A DNA stretch of 64,000 bases from Cocos nucifera (Eukaryota; Streptophyta; Magnoliopsida; Arecales; Arecaceae), in assembly GCA_006176705.1 (NCBI GenBank), contig QRFJ01001028.1, forward strand, positions 907,136 through 971,135, written 5' to 3'. Made by a program: the position numbers and the translations under genes. This document shows, piece by piece, positions 46,171-58,427 of the stretch (position 1 is its first letter; every line of letters begins with the position of its first letter). The notes under the pieces are model-generated. The model saw only the letters and a program-made list of their open reading frames with translations. It was not told the DNA's origin and made no database searches.

Positions 46171-49100
46171 AAATCTCATCGCTTGTCATATATAATATTT
46201 AATCGACTTAAGTTCATAAGTAAAATCCTATGAAAATTTTTTTCCATCATTCACTCTGCTATGATCATGGTCTTCTAAACTTAGTCTCATGAATAATATA
46301 GGACTACTTCTTATCTATCAAGATCGATAGATCTCATCTAGGTATACATCTGACTCCTACAATAAATCTACTGCAGTCAATATATACTACAAGAACCAAA
46401 ATGGTTAGGAGATCATGTTTATGTGTAGTTAACAGCAATCTTACTATGAGCAGCCGAGGCACCATAGGTCAAGAACTATTCAGATCACTGTAACATCGAG
46501 TATGTTCTTAACAAGTGGATAAATATTCATGTGACTACTCATATTGGTGATACTCGATACCATTATTCTCTAACAATCACTTGCACTCTTGCTCTAATGT
46601 CCCAATATTATAGACTCAAGACTCGTCTATCTAGAGAAAAATGATTCGTGCACCAAATTATCAGATCAATCATCATCCTCGTGATGATCCATCGATCGAA
46701 AGTATTTAAAAATTAATCATCAATAACACATGCCTCAAATTCTCAACTCTTGAGAATATGTATCATTGTTCTATTAATTTCTTAGATGATTCATGGACAT
46801 ATGACTCAACATGAATGAAAAATTAATCTTATTTAATTTATTCAATTACAAAATTATGCTACTAGAAAGATTATATGAGTCGATCAACTTATCTTTTAGG
46901 ACATATATCTAATAATTTTTCACTTGTACTAAAGCCAATTGGCCATCAATCTAAGCCTTATCTTCTCAAAATGAGCTTTAATCTCTTGCTGGCTCAACAA
47001 CTTAGTTAGCAGGCCTACCTCGTTCCTCATGGAGTCTAACTCTCTGCACCTCAATATAACTCTTCTCGAGGTATTCATAAATCTCATGAAATTATCGCTC
47101 TATGTGCTTAGACTTCGGATGAGACCTTGATTTCTTAGCCAAATCTATGGCACTGATGTGGTCATAGCAGAGTTATGACATCTCATGTCATCACTCTAAG
47201 CTTCACAACAAACTACATAAACTAGAAAACTTTCTTAGCACCCTTAGAAAGGGCGATGAATTCTACCTCTATGGTGGAATTTACAATGATTGGCTTTTCA
47301 GAACTCTTCTAATATACCACACCACCATAACATAGGAATATACATCTTGATATAGACCTTCTATCATTAGTCCGTGTATTCCTAAATCCTAAATTTTTCT
47401 CATTCAAAGACTAAGAATATATCCTTAGTCCTTATCAAGTACTTAGGGATATATTTGACAGCTATCCAATGCTCCTCATCGGGATACAACTGATATCTGC
47501 TTATGACACTCACAGCAAGAGATATATCGATCAAGTACATAGCATAGCATGTATAAGACTCCCTATAGTAGAAGCATAAGAGATTTAGCTCATGTTCTCA
47601 ATCTTCTCAGGCGTGCCATGGCACATCTTCTTGAAGATATTAACTCCATACCTAATGGGTAACAATCCCCTTTTTAGAGTTCTTCATGCTAAACACATTC
47701 AACACCTTTTCTATGTACATTTTTTGTGAGAGACCAAGCATATTTTTAGATCTATCTCTATAAATCTTTTTTTCCAAAATATAGGATGCTTCTTCTAGAT
47801 CTTTCATGGAGAATTTCTTTGATAGTAGATTTTAACCAAGATGATCATGGGAATAACATTTTCAATTAGGAGGATGTCATTTACATACAATATGAGGAAT
47901 GCCAAGCACTCCCATTGACCTTCTTAAAGATACATGGTTCCTCGTTTTTTATGAAATCAAACATTTTGATCATGACATCACTTCGTAATAGTTTTTAGAA
48001 TCATCTCCATGTTTTCTATCTCTTATAAGGAACATTTTCTCTACATCCTTGTAAGCTTATCCTTATACCTTTTAGAAGGATAGGAGATCCAACTACATCT
48101 ATAAGATGAAAGAGATATACCATCTACTGGCTCAATGGGTTCTTTAAGTTCTATGACTCGTTATTACTCTTCAAAGACTTTCTCTTCAAGCCCATTTTGC
48201 CTCCCACTACTTATATCTTGAATAAACCATTTTTCTAGAAAGATAGTGTATCAGCTCACAATCACATTATGATCCTTTGAAATGTAAAAATAGTATTCTA
48301 AAGACTCTTTGGATATCTTATGAAAATGAATCTCTTAGACCTAACCTCTAACTTATCCATCGCCACTTGACATAGATCGGTCATCCCTAAATCTTGAGAT
48401 GATCAAGATTTGGTTTCTTACCATGTCATATCTCATATAGTATGGTAAGAATGAATTTTAGAGAGAACTAACTTTACTATATAATTAGTAGTAAGCAAAG
48501 CATGTCCCCTAAATAAATAAAAAAAAATAGTGAAGCTCATTATGGATCGAGCCATATCCAATAGGGTCCGACTTCTCCATTCTAAAGATCCGTTGAGTTA
48601 GAGCATTTTAGGTGGAATCCATTATGAGACTATGCCATATTTTTTTGAGATAACCAAGAAATTTCTTAAGTATCAATATCCTCGATCTGATCGAAGTATC
48701 TTTAGGATTTTTTCAATTTGCTTCTCTACTTCATATCCGAATTCTTTAAATATTTCAAAGACTTCAAATTTGTGTATCTTATACATATATCTATGCCATG
48801 GATAATTAACAATAAAGATAACAAAGCAGAGATAACCTCCTATGGCTGCTACATCAAATGGACCATACACAACAGTGCATTCTAGGGCAAGTATCTTAGT
48901 GATCCTTTTTTCATGTCCTACAAATGATAGCTTGGTCATCTTTCTTTAATGACAAGACTCATAGACTGGATATGACTCAGTAGTCATCGAGCCCAAAATC
49001 TCATCTATCTCCAATCTGTTAATTCTTTCTTCTTCTGTATGACCTAGACTAAGATGCCATATATACTTGAGGTTTATCTTATCATTGGATCTCTCAGATC

Positions 49101-49480
49101 CAATGGTACTCACTAATCTGCTTGGATACATTCATATCAATATGTAAATGATAGAGATGTTAATCATAAAGCTATGTCTAACCATTTTATTTCCAAAATA
49201 AATGATACCATATTCTTTATGAAAACTAAATTCATAATTGTCCTGTATTAAAACAGAAATCAAATTTCTACTAGTAGCAAGAATATTATAATAGTCCCTA
49301 AACCCACATGGTAATTGCAGAGGATAGGCATCCATAGTCATAGCAACTCTTGCTTCATTATCTATTCGAAGGGTCATATCATCTTCTCTAAGCCTTCTAC
49401 TTTCCTCAAGATCCTGCATAAAAATACACAAATGTGCACTAGAACTAGAGTCTATGACTCAACTTGAAGTAGAAAAAATC
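46171..49480 (-). mobile_element. Decayed Ty1/copia element D: 3' LTR fragment and pol
   Basis: Minus strand. An LTR fragment occupies 46171-46914 and closely matches 62334-63083. Its terminal TGTTAG is mutated to TATTAG, and ACAAGTGAAAAAT beside it is a degenerate purine tract. Rightward follow the RNase H region with the STIEVEFIALSKG block at about 47250-47290, an RT region with YVNDILLI (about 47875-47900) in place of YVDDILLI, an integrase remnant (48673-48939; MTKLSFVGHEKR), the gag-pre-integrase block (48946-49131; WHLSLGHTEEERINRLE) and the protease/linker end (49132-49480). Frames are broken repeatedly. The 5' part is lost in the N gap. Confidence 0.75.
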
Positions 49481-50353
49481 NNNNNNNNNNNNNNNNNNNN
49501 NNNNNNNNNNNNNNNNNNNNNNNNNNNNNNNNNNNNNNNNNNNNNNNNNNNNNNNNNNNNNNNNNNNNNNNNNNNNNNNNNNNNNNNNNNNNNNNNNNNN
49601 NNNNNNNNNNNNNNNNNNNNNNNNNNNNNNNNNNNNNNNNNNNNNNNNNNNNNNNNNNNNNNNNNNNNNNNNNNNNNNNNNNNNNNNNNNNNNNNNNNNN
49701 NNNNNNNNNNNNNNNNNNNNNNNNNNNNNNNNNNNNNNNNNNNNNNNNNNNNNNNNNNNNNNNNNNNNNNNNNNNNNNNNNNNNNNNNNNNNNNNNNNNN
49801 NNNNNNNNNNNNNNNNNNNNNNNNNNNNNNNNNNNNNNNNNNNNNNNNNNNNNNNNNNNNNNNNNNNNNNNNNNNNNNNNNNNNNNNNNNNNNNNNNNNN
49901 NNNNNNNNNNNNNNNNNNNNNNNNNNNNNNNNNNNNNNNNNNNNNNNNNNNNNNNNNNNNNNNNNNNNNNNNNNNNNNNNNNNNNNNNNNNNNNNNNNNN
50001 NNNNNNNNNNNNNNNNNNNNNNNNNNNNNNNNNNNNNNNNNNNNNNNNNNNNNNNNNNNNNNNNNNNNNNNNNNNNNNNNNNNNNNNNNNNNNNNNNNNN
50101 NNNNNNNNNNNNNNNNNNNNNNNNNNNNNNNNNNNNNNNNNNNNNNNNNNNNNNNNNNNNNNNNNNNNNNNNNNNNNNNNNNNNNNNNNNNNNNNNNNNN
50201 NNNNNNNNNNNNNNNNNNNNNNNNNNNNNNNNNNNNNNNNNNNNNNNNNNNNNNNNNNNNNNNNNNNNNNNNNNNNNNNNNNNNNNNNNNNNNNNNNNNN
50301 NNNNNNNNNNNNNNNNNNNNNNNNNNNNNNNNNNNNNNNNNNNNNNNNNNNNN
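49481..50353. other. Assembly gap (873 N)
   Basis: A run of N. The left edge is copia D protease sequence and the right edge is copia A integrase sequence, so the gap separates two paralogous elements. Open frames drawn through it are artefacts. Confidence 0.98.
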
Positions 50354-50928
50354 TGAATTCTTTGAACTTTTCAAAAGCTTCAGACTTGTGTCTCATAAGA
50401 TACACACATACCCATACCTAGACAGATCATCGGTAAAGGTAATGAAGTAGACAAAATTGCCTCTAGTCGGCACATCAAATGGGCCGCACACATCAGTATG
50501 TACTAGGGCAAGGAGATCTGTGGCCCTCTTCCCATGTCCAACAAAAGGGAGTTTAGTCATTTTGCCTTGAAGACAAGATTCACAAGTTGGATATGACTCG
50601 AAAGTCAATGGACTCAATAGCCCATTTTTCTCCAATTTGTTGATCCTATCTTCTGCTATATGACCTAATCTCAGGTGCCATAGATATCTATCATTTGGAC
50701 TATCCCTAGGTCGTTTGGCATTCACGTTTGCTGCTCGATAGTTAGAATAGGTACATCAATATGTAGCTGATAAAGACCATTAATAAGGAAACCATTTGCA
50801 ATTTTATTTCTTTCATAAAGAATGTTACAATGGTCCTTAAAGAAGGTAATCACATAGCCTTCTTGTGCTAAGCATGAAACAGAAATCAAATTCCTGCTAG
50901 CTGCAGGCACATAATAACAGTCTTTCAA
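50354..50928 (-). pseudogene. Copia A pre-integrase and integrase start
   Basis: Minus-strand frames give RYLWHLRLGHIAEDRINKLE (gag-pre-integrase zinc region, H-x3-H type), then YPTCESCLQGKM (C-x2-C) and TDVCGPFDV with the first catalytic Asp, followed by FITFTDDLSRYGYV with the nearby D-D-x-S-R-Y block. The sequence enters the N gap before the remaining catalytic residues. The frame changes near 50722-50728. Confidence 0.8.
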
Positions 50929-51992
50929 AACTAAGTCTAAACCAGATGGTAATCGAAGAGGGTATGTTTCCCACGGCTACTGCAGCAACTCTTGCTCCAT
51001 TACCGATGCGTAGGATCATGTCTCCATCCCTCAGCCTCCTGCTATCCTCAAGACCCTGCATGAAAGTGCACAGATGAGCACTAGAACCAGAGTCAAGCAC
51101 CCAACTGGATGCAGAAAAAACCGTAAGGTTAGACTCAATAACGAGCATACCTCCAGAAGGACCTTCCTTCTTGTTCTTCAGGGTGGCCAGGTAAGTAGGG
51201 CAGTTCCGCTTCCAATGGCCGTCGCTGTTGCAATGGAAACACTTTTCTTTGACATCGGCCTTTTTCTTCGGTTCTGCCTTCTTCTTCTTTGCTCCTTCCA
51301 CCTTCTGCTTTTTCACAGACTTCTTTTTCTTTCCATAAGACTTTCTTTTGGAAGAAGTCCATTCCATAGCAAGAACTGAGCCTTTAGAATCTTTCATAGA
51401 AAGCTCAGCGGTAACCAGCATATTCATTAATTCGGCCAAAAAAATTTTGAAGTTTATGCATGTGGTAATTCATGATGAATTGATTGCCCATATGCATCAG
51501 TCAAGGATTGCAGAATAATATCGTTCTGCAGATCCAAGTCTAACTTCACACCGAGCTTCTCAAGCTCTTCCATGTCCTTGATCATTGTCAGACAGTGATC
51601 TTGGACTGACTGCCCATCATGCATCTTAGCCTTAAAAAGTCATTTCGTGACTTGATACTTGGCTGCGCGACTCTGTTCACCAAACATCTCCTGCAGGTGA
51701 GCCAACATTTGGCGAGCAGTCCCGATATCTTCATGTTGGCGCTGGAGCTCATCAGACATCGAGCCCAACATGTAATATCTGGCCTTATTATCTTCGTCTA
51801 TCCATTTTTTCAGAGACGCTCTCTGTTCAATGGATGGATGGGCTGGTAAGGTGGGAGGGTCCTGGTCCAATACATGGGTTAACTTCTCGAAATCCAAAAC
51901 TATTTTGTAGTTCCTGAGCCAATCTTTATAATTGGGTTCCAGGTCAGTCTATGTGTGTCCAGGATACGTGCTAATGGGTTGGACGCAGACAT
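50897..51992 (-). pseudogene. Copia A gag and protease (broken)
   Basis: Minus strand. The likely start is the ATG at 51992-51990 (MSASNPLAR). The UBN2-type gag follows (NYKDWLRNYK, DFEKLTHVLDQDPPTLP, DNKARYYMLGSM, then LILQSL-type text at about 51500). Then come a Lys-rich stretch, the zinc knuckle CFHCNSDGHWKRNC (C-x2-C-x4-H-x4-C intact), and the aspartic protease WVLDSGSSAHL with D-S-G at 51086-51094. Frameshifts near 51945, 51640 and 51470 interrupt gag. The knuckle-protease frame (50897-51439) is open. Confidence 0.85.
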
Positions 51993-53854
51993 TTTTCTGT
52001 AGAGAGTCAAAGATTCTAGTTAGATACTGTAATTATGACTTGACCAATTTATTTAGAGGATTTTATTTTTAAATAAATTAGCTTCCACTATTTTCTCGGA
52101 TCCCTACACTCCCTCTGTAGAGATGCAAAAATCTCCATGATTAATGATTTCTAGTGGGTGGTGCGGTCTCACCAACTGACTCATCACCTCACCTAACAGT
52201 TATTGGTGATGGGTTAGCCAATGAGTGAACAACTCTTGTTCAATGATTCTCTAATCATGGTGCACCCAAACTTGGTCTCTAATTCATGAATCTCACCGTA
52301 TCCGAATATTGATCCACTCCTTAGTTAAGTCAGACCCACCATTTGCATAGACTGGGTTCCTAATTGAGTCTCTCACCGTATTCCGGAAATATTGAGCCCA
52401 ACTCATCCTCCAGCCCATAGCATCCAATGCCTAATAGACATGGTTGCATCTTCTCGGTGCAACTGAGCCACTGTATCCAGCCGAGAACAATCAACCCCGA
52501 GAAGGGCCCGCACATCTACAATGGTGGAAGACCTCAGACTTAATCTTTTCTTAGGAAGAATTGATTCAGGTCTCATTAAACTAGACTTATCATAGTCATA
52601 ACAATTATGACTAACCTAGTGGCATGGGTTAGCTCGGATTATTGACCACCTCAGATCAGAACTGTGTCAACAGATATGGCCAGGTAAGTGAGACCGGTGG
52701 AAGGAATATGCCATTAACTCGTACAAGAACGCATTCAGGTCGAGTAGCTTCCAATTAAAAATCCAGTCGATCGTATGTGCCAAACTTACCTTAGACACCA
52801 AATTGTTGAGCCAGAACCAATTGGGTTAGCCTACAATCCAGACTCTAACCTCTGAGCCTAATTAGGTCTTGCTTGATCGTGACTCGATCTTGACCCAGAC
52901 TTAATCCTATTAGGCTGGTCAATTTAAGCATTGTTGATCCCATCTAACCAACTCTTGATTCGGTTTGATCAACCGCTTAGACCTAATTGAGCTACCCAAG
53001 CCCGAACCCAGTATTATGAATATGTCTTAGATCTGAAATTCTTAATTTTAGACCTAATTGATATTTCATAATCTTAATTTTTAATTAAGTAGGGTTCATA
53101 AACAAAATATGCACAATAAATCCTAGGGTTTCAGGATCTAGGATTTTGCAGAAAGTAAGTTTTGGATTTCTGATTAAGGACGAACACGCAGCACCCCTAC
53201 ACACATCATAAGAACACCCCATCGAATGGGAAGAGAGAGGGCCTTTAAACCCTTCTTCATTCTTATGACCGGACGGCCAAGAGGAACGCCTTAATCAGGA
53301 ACATGCAATACTACAAAACAGTTTTAGATCTATATCATATATCTCATATACAAATTAGATCTAATCATGGCATATTTTGCATACATCTCATGTATCGAAT
53401 CATGCATATTTTCAGATCTAAATTATCTCATAATAATCTAAAAAAATTAGATTTAAATTGATCTAATCAAAATAAATTCTAATCTAGACAATTATGTAGA
53501 ACTATTCTACAACTAGTCTAGACATGCATCAATCATATCTCATATGATATTTAAAATTAAATAATTTTATTTGCTATTTTTTAGATGTTATTATAATATT
53601 ATAATATCAAAAAATAGTAAATAAATAGATCTAAAATATGATTTAATCAGATTAAATCAAAAACATGCAAGACTATTCTATAGAACTATTCTATTTTAGA
53701 ACTAGTCATGCATATTTTCTAATCTTAGATCCAAATCATTTAATTTTAATTTTTTCTGATTTTCAGATCTGATCACATCTCATGTGACATCTAAAATCAT
53801 TTATTTTTAATTAAAATAAATTTAAAATTAGATCTAAATACTTTTAGAACCTTG

Positions 53855-53866
53855 GCTCTGATACCA
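53855..53866 (-). other. Primer-binding site (tRNA-iMet type) of copia A
   Basis: On the minus strand this reads TGGTATCAGAGC, complementary to the 3' end of plant initiator tRNA-Met, and it lies 2 bp from the LTR end. Confidence 0.85.
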
Positions 53867-53868
53867 GT

Positions 53869-56157
53869 TGAAGGAAAATCCTGATTTTTCGGACCAGGTT
53901 CGTTCAGATCTGATCAGATCAAGAGATATATTTCAAAATTTTTTTTTTCTTTGATCTAATCAGATCTTAAGATATTTTAGATCTAATTCTTATTATTTTA
54001 ATAAATAAAATAAAATTTAGATAAATTAAATCAAATTTAATTTACCTTGATATGGGTAATCCTATTACCCGTTGATGATCCTGTATGCAGCGGAAGGTTC
54101 TGGATCTAGCCACGCAAGTGCCTGGCCTCTACCGGTATCCACTCAGACTGGATCTGGAGATCCTCTTCTTCTCTATCACATCTCCAAAAATTAGATCTGG
54201 ATCTGATCTGGAGGATCTTCAAAACTCCTTTTGAAGATCAGCAGTCGTCCTTTGCAGCAGTGCAGCCTTCTAGCTTTCAGTCGCCTTTCTTTGATCTGGA
54301 TCGCACCAACCAAAAATCCAAAACTCCTTTTGGACGTGGAGAGGAAGGGGAGAAGGTGGTTTGGCATGGAGGAAGAGGGGAGAGGCAGCCTTGGGGCATG
54401 GGAAATTATGATTCAATCATTCTTGAGTTGGGCGCAGGGTCTTATTTATAGACTAAGCTGTGATCCAACTCCTCTTCTTCTTCCAACCAATCACAACCCT
54501 TTGTGAAATCAGATCTAAATCTGATTGGTGGGAATAGAGTCCCCTGGATTCCTCCTTAGAGGGTGCCTAAGACCAGTCAAAGTTGGTTCTTAGGAGAACT
54601 CTAATTGGAATCCAAAAAGGAGATGGAGTCCCTTGTCCAACAGGGACTCCTAGGCGCCTCCAACTTGGGCACACGCCAAGGGTGGCGTGCGCCCTCCTTC
54701 CTTGCCAGGTTCTGGCAGGGGGACAGGCCCCCACCAGCTCTCCAATAGGTGCATGACATGTGGTCAAAAGTCAAAGTGTCAATGGTCAACATTTGACCAG
54801 TCAAAGGTCAGACTTTTGACCAAAGTCAAAGAACAAGAAATGGCAGGTGACCAAAAAATGGCAGGTAATGTCTTACAAAAATAAGACAACCTTTTCTGAC
54901 TTGGACAACCTCCAGTCAGACCATATGAAGGCCTCTGATTGAGCACAAACTCCTTTGGCTCAGTCAGGACAACTTATTTATGATAGTAAAAAGAAGAACG
55001 TTAGGTTCAATCGAGTGCTAGCACGATTTTCTTGAACCTAATTGAATCTCATTCAGATCAATTGAACTAGATCAGTTCAATTGATGATCACCAGATTCAA
55101 ACCCTTGTTTGTGTGACCCAGTTAGGTTCAGTTCTGTATGGTAATGGGATATGTCATGATCTCTATCATCGACATCATCGAAACTCCTTTCGATGGATCA
55201 GAACTCTTCTGATTCGAACAGCTAGAATGATCGATCATCTAAATCATTCTAATTGCTCCCAAAATCCACCAGTGACACCTAGCAGTATATGGTGGCAACC
55301 CATCAGAGCTGAATGCGAACCTCTTGGTGCAGCTACCTGTGTGATTAAGTTCTTCTATCTTGAGCCCCGATCAGATTAGGGTTAAGGTGAACTCGTCAAA
55401 CCCTAGTCTCTGTCATATGATGTAATCATTCGATTCAAGTCCGATGTGAAAATCTAAATAGAAACTCTTTCTATTATTTCACTCTGTCATGGCCATGGGC
55501 TTCTGGACTTGATTCTCATGATCATCATAGGGCTGCTCCTCTACCACCGAGGTAGATAGATTCCATCTTGATGCAATCCAGTTCCTACAATGAACATGCT
55601 ATAGCCAACATACACCTCAGGGTTTCCATATGGCTAGGAGATCGAGTAATGGTGTAGTCAAACTATAACACCCTCAAGGTGAACTACCGATGCACCTCAG
55701 GTCAAAGAACCAGACACACTACTGCAGCATCGAGTCAGTCATTGACGAGAAGGTAGACTCCCTAATGACTACTCGAGGTGGTCACGCTCAGTGCCCTCGT
55801 TCTCTAACGAGTACCTGTACTCTCGCTCCGGTGTCTCCACACCGTAGACTCAAGACTCATCTACTAAAGAGAAGCGATTGTACACCAACCTTTCGGATCA
55901 ATCACCATCCTCGTGATGATCCTATGGTCGGGAGCATTTTATGAGTTAATAATGATTATTCATGTCTTAAATTTTCAACTCTTGAAAATATGAATTATCA
56001 TTACCATTAACTCAAAGGATGTATCACAGACACTAAATACACATATGTGATAGAAAATAACTCATTTTATTTATTATAGTCATAATTATAATTTTGTCCC
56101 TAGAAGTGTATTATAAGTGTCAGCCAATTCTGACTTCTAGGGCACATATATCTAACA
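53869..56157 (-). repeat. 5' LTR of copia A (2289 bp)
   Basis: Bounded by TGAAGG (53869) and CTAACA (56157), the reverse of TGTTAG...CCTTCA. Open frames inside it at 54231-54506 and 55690-55944 show no domain. Confidence 0.8.
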
Positions 56158-58427
56158 CTAATACCCAAGTAGAAATATCACAAACAAAAAAATTACAAGA
56201 TGTTATCATATAACATTCTTGATCAACAACTACTTACTTATCTCTCTTATTCAGTCTATTGGGGTCATGAAAATCATGATATTGAGGATAATTTCTCTTC
56301 CAATACCCCTGCTTCTTACAGTGGAAGCATTCTGCCTGATCTAGGTTATTCTTGAATCTTATATTTAAATTGAGCATAGAGGCCCTAGCACGAACCACTT
56401 CGTGCTACTGAATAACATTCAACTTTCGATACTTATTATCGAAGTTGGATCCCATAAGTTAATCATTATCTAATAGTGAATGGAGCAACTATGGTTTGGG
56501 TTTAACTACACAAAGAAGAACCAAAAGCCTAATTAGTAATTGATTCATTAAACTTAAATATTTAAACTTTAATCAAAAGGTTTCTCCCACTATTTTGTTC
56601 GAATTGGTAGCCTCTACCTTCAATTCGAAGAATTATCCTAATTTCTTAGTGGGTACTAGAATCCACATAGACCGCACATAAGTCCAACTATAGTTGGTCA
56701 ACCCATATATATCTAAGGATAGATTCATAATCAATTATTTTTTTAAATAATTTTTAGTAATTTAATTTTACCTCAGGTATCTTTTCAGTAGGTTAGGGCC
56801 TCCACTGAAAGTTTTGATTAGGTCCAACCATTAACATGATCATACTTGGTCTATCTAACTAATGAATGATTAAGCTCAATAATGGTTGGTCAATCTAACC
56901 ATCATTTAAAGAGATGCATCCAAAAAATCATATTATGAATGATAATTCCACTAGCGGATAAATACCAGACCTATAGGCCTCTAATGATTATCCAACTAAT
57001 GGATCCATTATCATCCACTTAATGGGAGGCTATGATCCAATTATCGTCATAACTATTTCATTTTAAGGACCTAATAATTTTAGAGGATTTAGTTTAAAGA
57101 AGAGAGTAGGTTAGATGAACCAACTTATCATGATCCTCCTACTGGCTTCACCAAGTCAACTTAAAAGAGATCACTAATAGGCTAGTCTAGGAGCACTTAA
57201 ATCAGTCATACTGATTTATCTAGCTGACATGGATCAACTCAAATTGTCAAGTGATTAGATCAAAATATAATCTCAACAAGAAGGCTAGGTAAGTGAGATC
57301 GGTGGGAGGGTCTGCCAAAGCTTGTCTTAGACACCATAAAAAATGATCAGATAAGCAGATTACCAATTAACAATCATCGATTGTATGTGCCAGACTTATC
57401 TTAGACACCAACTGATTTAATTAGTCTTAATTAGATCAACCTAACAATTTGAGCTGTACCATGAAGTCAAGAATTAAGTTCATCTTGGATCTCGTTAAAG
57501 ACACGGACTTGACCAACTACAACTATTGTAATTGATCTAGAGAATTCTTGACCTAATCTTAGACAATAATTGGTTAGATTTAGTCAATTCTCTAATTAAA
57601 TCCATTCTTTAATCTAACCCTAGGTCTAATCCAATTAATGGACCTAATTCCCACCAATCCATTTAACCCAATATATTATGATTCGTGTCTTAGGATCTTT
57701 AATTTACAATCCTAGATCCTAATCAAATAACTTCTTAATTCTTAATTAAGTTTTGGGCTGAAGGTTGGGATTCGACTTTCAAAAATAATTTTTATATTTA
57801 TAAAATATTTTTACAATATGGTTCTATCAATCAAGTTACATGTTTGAATCATAATCAAAATGCAAGTAATATAAATATGAATCTACTTTAGATCTAATCT
57901 AAACAGGTTCATATAATTGAAATAGTTTCAACACCAATTAATCATAAATCAACTTAGATCAATCTAACATATTTATGATGATTAAAATTAGATTAAAATA
58001 TTTTTAATTAGATCATAAAATTTTTTAGATCTAATATAAAATTTTATAATCAATATTTTAGATCAGCACGTACTAGGATAACTTTTCCACTATAAGGGGT
58101 AAACCTTACAGTAGGACAACCTTATAGTAGTCCATATAATCTAAAAACTTTATTTTTAGATATAAAATTATTTTAAATTTATTAAATTATAAATAAAATT
58201 ATATTAAATCTAATAAATTTATGATTAGGAGCAGATCATCATGAACTAGGATAAGCTTTTCACTGTAAGGGGTAAACCTTACAGTAGGATAACCTTATAG
58301 CAGTTCATGAGATCTAAATTTTTAATTTTAAATTTAATAATTAGATTATAAATTATATTTAATCTAATAAATAATCTAAACATGCTCAAGAAAATCATAT
58401 AATAAGAATCTAGGCTCTGATACCAAT
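56158..58427 (-). mobile_element. Copia element B internal remnant: gag end and leader
   Basis: Minus strand. A decayed gag zinc knuckle lies at about 56240-56340: CFHCKKQGYWKRNY, where His and the last Cys are both Tyr. Leader sequence is partly shared with copia A (GTAAGTGAGAYCGGTGG and CTTAGACACCA phrases). A tRNA-iMet primer-binding site lies at 58414-58425 next to the LTR. Copia A sits at its left edge, apparently inserted into B. The rest of B is missing. Confidence 0.7.

Larger units (their letters stand above)
50354..56157 (-). mobile_element. Ty1/copia element A: 5' LTR, leader, gag, protease and integrase start
   Basis: Minus strand, running from its 5' LTR (53869-56157, 2289 bp, TGTTAGATATATG ... 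CCTTCA) through a primer-binding site matching initiator tRNA-Met (GCTCTGATACCA on the + strand, 53855-53866), a leader of about 1.9 kb, gag, protease, gag-pre-integrase and the start of integrase, where the N gap begins. The remainder and the 3' LTR are not in the assembled sequence. CTAAT at 56158-56162 would be one target-site copy. Confidence 0.85.

Noticed and set aside
49445..50405. Open frames of about 300 codons
   Set aside because: They consist almost wholly of N from the assembly gap.
53855..53866. Possible tRNA-Met gene fragment
   Set aside because: Only 12 bases match, and they sit next to an LTR end: this is a primer-binding site.
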